Below are positions 59,734 through 64,000 of a DNA stretch of 64,000 bases, one piece after another. The translations under genes were made by a program, and so were the position numbers. The stretch spans positions 21,640,846-21,704,845 of the forward strand of contig NC_088779.1 of assembly GCF_954871325.1 (NCBI RefSeq), in the 5' to 3' direction. Numbering within the stretch: position 1 is the stretch's first letter; every line of letters begins with the position of its first letter. Under the pieces are notes generated by a model. It searched no databases. It was given only the letters and a program-made list of their open reading frames with translations, and had not been told where the DNA came from. Origin of the DNA: Gordionus sp. m RMFG-2023 (lineage: Eukaryota; Nematomorpha; Gordioida; Chordodea; Parachordodidae).

Positions 59734-62700
59734 TTAATTATCTTCTAAAAAATCAAAAATGATTCCATTTTTTATCCATGATTCAAGTGCCATCATAGAT
59801 TGAACCATCTTTGGATTCATTCTATTGCGTTTTTTAGTTATTTTATCATTAGCTTTAGAAAATATCCTTTCACATGCTACTGATGTAGCCTGCTGGGGGA
59901 GATAGTCCATTGCTATTTTTGATAGAACTGGAAATCGATATTGATTCCCTTCCCACCAATCTAGTATATTGGAATTAACAGGACATAAAATATCAGATAA
60001 ATAACATTGAATTTCAGTTATATCCTCTATCTGAGCTATCTCCTCTGATGACCCAGTTCCCATGAGCCTATCCCTGGCTATTCTCTCCCTCAGGGATATT
60101 TCCTTAAATAATAATTATCAATAAATAAATAAATATTTTTATATACTTTGTTTGTCCTTATGCCACTTGATAAAGTGCTCGCATATTTTTCATATACTTC
60201 CTTAAATTGGATAAAATTTTCAGGAGTATTTAGTAGATTATACATGTGATCCTAAATAAAAAGAAATTTTGTAATATTATAAAGAATTATGAATAAACTT
60301 TTTTGATTCTAGGGTCTAATAGACTACCAATATACGACTCCATGTTTAAAAATTTGTGAATGTAGTGATTAGCTTTCTGAGTGACTTTCGTTGCAAAAGT
60401 TGCATCAATAAATGAGGGCGAGGAATTAGAATTAAAAATATTTGCAATATGTATTTGTATATTTTCCATTAGCATAAGACATATGCCTAAATAAGAGAAA
60501 AACCATTTAAAAATATTAGATAAAAGATATTCAACCAATGGTAGGATAGGAGGATCCAGATAAATCCAAGGTGGTTTCATAAAATGGTTTTAATAAAGGA
60601 ATTACTTCCTCTATTTTATTTTTATCATTATTTGTGAGGGCAATGCTGCCAAGGGTTTCATACTCTGAATAACACAAAGTTCTTATTGTCTCAAAATTCT
60701 AAATATATAATCCTATTAAAAAAAGAAAAAGATAGATAATTTACTGTAAGGACCTTCACCAACATCAAATATGTTGAATTCCAGCGAGTTTCAACATCAG
60801 TGGGAATTTTCTGTCCTATCTCATTACCTCTAAGTAATGACCTATATTTTTGAAGCAATGATGGACTTTGAGATATATTCGTAGTAATCAATCTCACTTT
60901 AATGATAACTTCATCAATGTTTTTTAGAATATTTTGGCAAATTATGTTTAATACGTGTGCCATACAGCCATATGCTGCAAATGGGTTTGGACTCATGTAA
61001 GTCTTCATGAGTCTCTGAGTTTTCACCATATTTGCAGCATTATCAGTTGTTAAACTGATAATTTTTTCCTTTAAATTATATTCAATAATTAAATCTGAAA
61101 GACATTTATATATATTTTCAGCTTTGTGCGGATAAGGCACATAATTAATATACAATATGATTTCTTTCATTTTCCATGATTTATCTATATAGTGCCCACT
61201 TACAGATATATATGGAAGTTTTTGAAATGTCCATAAATCTGTAGTGATAGCCAGTTTTCCTGGCAATTTTGCTATCATGGATATAACATGAATTTTTTTA
61301 TTTAGATAATTGTTTAGAATATTCTTTTTAAAAGTATTATATGTGTGCACTTTAATATTAGGATTTATATATCCAATCATTTCCAAAAATTTAATATTAT
61401 TTATAAGGGCATGTAGGGGGATAGTAGATGTTATAATAATTTCCGCAATGTATTTATTAATTTTTTTGTTTTGAGCATTTGTAATTCTGCTATTATATAT
61501 ATGATCTGAAGAAAAATTTCTTTCTTTCTGAACTAATAATTTTTGTTCTCCCTGTGATACATTTTTATGTTTAAGAAACATATGTCGTCTCAAAGTAGCT
61601 AAAATAAGATAAAATTATTCATAACATATGTGAATCATAGTATATAGGGGTGGGACCAATACCAATATAATATTGGTTTACAATACCAATATAAACAAAT
61701 ATATAATTAAATATTGGTATTGTTTTTACAACCAATACCAATACCAATTACATAAATATATTGGTTTTGATATATTGTTTAAATACAATTTTAACCAATA
61801 CCAATATTAAAAATAGATGAATACATATAATTATTTGGTTTTATCGTGGTATATTTTTTTAATTTCATTACATAAACATAAACTTATTAATCCATTTCAT
61901 TTAGGATATTATAATGAATGAAGACCAAGTAGAGTTAATAAATATAGATAATGCTGTTGATACTAATAATAATAGCGATAATGAACAAGAAGAATCATCA
62001 ATATCTAATAAAAGATGAAATATAGCAAAAATCTGGGAATTTTATACTAGTTGTTGATAACAAAAAAGGGCTATTTGCAATAAATGTAAAAAAAATATCT
62101 CTTCCCAATTTTAGAACCTCGGGGTTATGGACGCATCTTAAATCCATCCACCCAAGCCCAACATTATATAGGAAATGTGAACAAATAAATAGGCAGTAAA
62201 AAAATTAACACAATAAAATCATTTTTAGTTAATAATATAAATAATAAAGCTAATTTAAAACATTTAATTCTTTTTTATTCAAAATAACAGCCTTTTCAAT
62301 GGTTGAGAATATCACTTTTAAAAATTTAATAGCATATTCTAACCCCTCACTAAAATTACTTTCTAGAAAAAGATTAAAAATAGAAATTATGAAACATTAA
62401 CATAGTTCTTTTATCAATTTAAAATCTGTAAGTTCTAACATTACATCTAAATTTTCCTTAACAATGGACATTTGGTCCTCTCCAAATAAAATACCTTTAT
62501 GGGCATAATAACAATTCATTATATTGATAATGAATTTAAATTAAATAATCATTTATTAGATTTTATTCCTTTTAAATCAGCACATAATTATATTAATATT
62601 TATAATTCTGTATTAAAAGTAAAATTTGAAATTGATTTTTTTGTATTACATTAGACAATGCAAGTAATAATTTAGCATTTCTAAAAATCCTGTTTTTATG

Positions 62701-63170
62701 GTAATGCTTCATGATTTTTTTTCCCATGTTTATTTAAAACTAGAAATTAAAGGTTTTATATATAATCATTATTTATTTCTATTCTTTTAATTAGTTATTT
62801 GAATTTAAACCAATACAATATAAACCAATAGCAATACAAGAAATAGAAAATAATGTTTAAACCAATATCAATATTTTAGACCCAATACCAATACAATATT
62901 TTGTTTATATTGGGATTTTAATATTGGCTCCCATCTAATAGTATATATGCTTAATTTACTTGTGCTTGATGTATTTGAAAATGATTGTAAACAGATTTTA
63001 CAAATCTTATGACCAGTCTCTTTTTTTAAATAATTGTATAATTCTTTAACATCTTTTAAAGAATTTGATGGATTTTTTTGATTTTCATCAATAGTCATTC
63101 TTTCACCCCTTGAAGAGTGTGGCATTTCAATATTACTAGTAGTATCAACTTCTATGATTTCAATATCCAT
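59734..63170 (-). CDS. hAT transposase, five exons, one frameshift
   Basis: Transposase of the hAT element at 59359. Exons on the minus strand: 63170-62960, 61598-60745, 60698 to about 60302, 60251 to about 60146, and 60102-59734. They are separated by GT-AG introns of about 45 bp (the first enlarged by the nested element). Exon 1 ends and exon 2 begins a BED zinc finger (CKICLQSFSNTSSTS, then TLRRHMFLKH). Exon 2 has KLAITTDLWTF with the first catalytic Asp, SLTTDNAANM with the second, CMAHVLNIICQ and TRWNSTYLML. Exon 3 has LKPFYETTLDLSGSSYPT and LLDPRIKK. Exon 5 has TSVACERIFSKANDKITKKR with the catalytic Glu. Length is about 640 residues, usual for the family. One single-base frameshift lies in exon 3 just after SGSSYPT (near 60540). 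Otherwise it is open. Confidence 0.85.
61645..62937 (+). mobile_element. Decayed hAT element nested in an intron of the outer hAT
   Basis: The ends are taggggtgggaccaata and ggctcccatcta, with the perfect octamer atagtata on both sides (61637-61644 and 62938-62945). Both ends are packed with accaatacc/attggta motifs. Removing it leaves a normal intron of about 60 bp (gtaaat...ttttag) in the outer transposase gene. It is 1,293 bp and carries only ruined transposase pieces. Confidence 0.9.
61914..62500 (+). pseudogene. BED-finger hAT transposase, heavily decayed
   Basis: An initial frame (ATG 61914) begins MNEDQVELINIDNAVDTNNN and stops at 62016. Downstream, IWEFYT and AICNKCKKNISS recall a BED zinc finger (W..F......A.C..C...I), and SKFSLTMDIWSSPNKIPLW near 62450 recalls the hAT first catalytic Asp motif (T.D.WSS). 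Many stops and a large internal loss separate these parts. The second half of the enzyme is missing. Confidence 0.65.
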
Positions 63171-63524
63171 TTCTAAAAATAAAATATAATACTACCTACC
63201 CTACTAAATTAAAATACTTGAAGGCGATTGAATTTAATTGAATGAAACGGAAGAATATAAAAATAAACTATGAATATTGAATTTAATGAAACGGAAGAAT
63301 ATAAAAAGTAAACGATGAATTAGATATTATAAAGTGTTAGGCATTAAATAATCATATTTTATATGTTCATGTACATACACATTAACTATAAAGCAATTTA
63401 TAGTAAACTTTTATATTCTTTAATCGGTCTTCGGTCGGACCGTGGGACCGTGTTGTTAGACGGGACCGTCCCATAGGACCGAAAAGTCTGATAAGACCGG
63501 ACCGTTGCAAACACTATCTTTTTT

Positions 63525-64000
63525 TTAAAAATATAATTGTAGAATTTTTAGATTAGGAATTCTTTATTTCCAAACAATGGATATTAATTTTTGGAATTTC
63601 GATTAAGTTCATGTTAACAAAATTTCCGTTAAATAGAGTTTAAAATTCCTGAACCCGAATTAAATCCTAATTTGGCAATCTAGCAGATATTTTTCTTTTA
63701 ATATTGTACAAAAGTTAAAAATAAAATGTTAAGATCTAAACATGCTCATTAGAGAAATACGATGGTCAAAAATTTTATACGAGTAACCATATTTATTTTT
63801 TACCCCCGCTCTCAAGTCAAACTTATATACACCATATTTAGGTAGAACTAGACTTATTTGATACCAATCCATATCAATATTTGGTGCCTATAATAATCCT
63901 AACCTACGTAGTAATTGCCATAGAGAGGTGGCGCTTGGTTTGCTAATTATTCAATAGTTCTAATTAGCTATCGATTAATGCCTCTAATAATCATATATTT
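63525..64000. other. AT-rich end of window, nothing recognised
   Basis: No exon of the KDM1A homologue or other gene was identified between the hAT element and the window end. Confidence 0.45.

Larger units (their letters stand above)
59359..63516 (-). mobile_element. hAT transposon, near-complete, with nested hAT
   Basis: The ends are tagtgtttgcaacggtccgg and ccggaccgttgcaaacacta, a perfect 20-bp inverted repeat, with the perfect octamer tctttttt on both sides (59351-59358 and 63517-63524). Many gaccggaccg subterminal motifs lie inside both ends (59380-59480 and 63420-63510). Length is 4,158 bp, of which about 1.3 kb is the nested element. The transposase is on the minus strand. Clean ends and duplication suggest a fairly recent insertion. 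Confidence 0.93.

Overview
The window is very AT-rich, intron-bearing animal DNA, apparently from an invertebrate with a transposon-loaded genome. Three recognisable host genes all lie on the + strand. Their introns are either tiny (44-45 bp) or kilobases long, and every junction I call is GT-AG. The species cannot be named from the sequence. I saw no bacterial operon, CRISPR array, rRNA or tRNA gene.

Host genes. (1) 6702-15121: most of an INO80D homologue, a subunit of the INO80 chromatin remodeler, in ten phase-consistent exons. Its first zinc-finger pair is not visible. Its 4.35-kb fourth intron holds a piggyBac element and nested miniature elements. (2) 29018-31089: the zinc-finger exons of a LIN-29/rotund/squeeze/ZNF362-384 type transcription factor with five C2H2 fingers. 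(3) 45109-54843: a KDM1A/LSD1 histone demethylase with SWIRM domain, FAD-binding amine oxidase domain and the first half of the tower domain. It stops at the exon carrying the FAD-contacting lysine, and the rest of the catalytic domain is not seen before 64000. Two of the three genes are chromatin regulators. They are not an operon and no shared regulation is visible.

Mobile DNA fills most of the rest. The most striking item is a 4,259-bp fold-back element (17304-21562) with a perfect 8-bp target duplication and two arms of 119-bp tandem repeats in opposite orientation. Two further long inverted-repeat elements lie at 37272-38390 and 56112-58008. A nearly whole hAT transposon (59359-63516) carries a five-exon transposase and a second, decayed hAT element inserted in the first intron of that transposase. 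Remnants of at least three more hAT lineages, a piggyBac, a Tc1/mariner-like element, a Mutator-like element and one broken LTR retroelement are present.

Small non-autonomous families recur throughout. One is a GC-rich family built from CCGGGCC-like runs with CAGAGACCTGCAGG ends. Another is a family with TAGTGTTGTTAAACG ends. A third has TAGTGATCTGCA ends and one copy with a perfect 8-bp duplication. The long stretches between these show no gene I can support.
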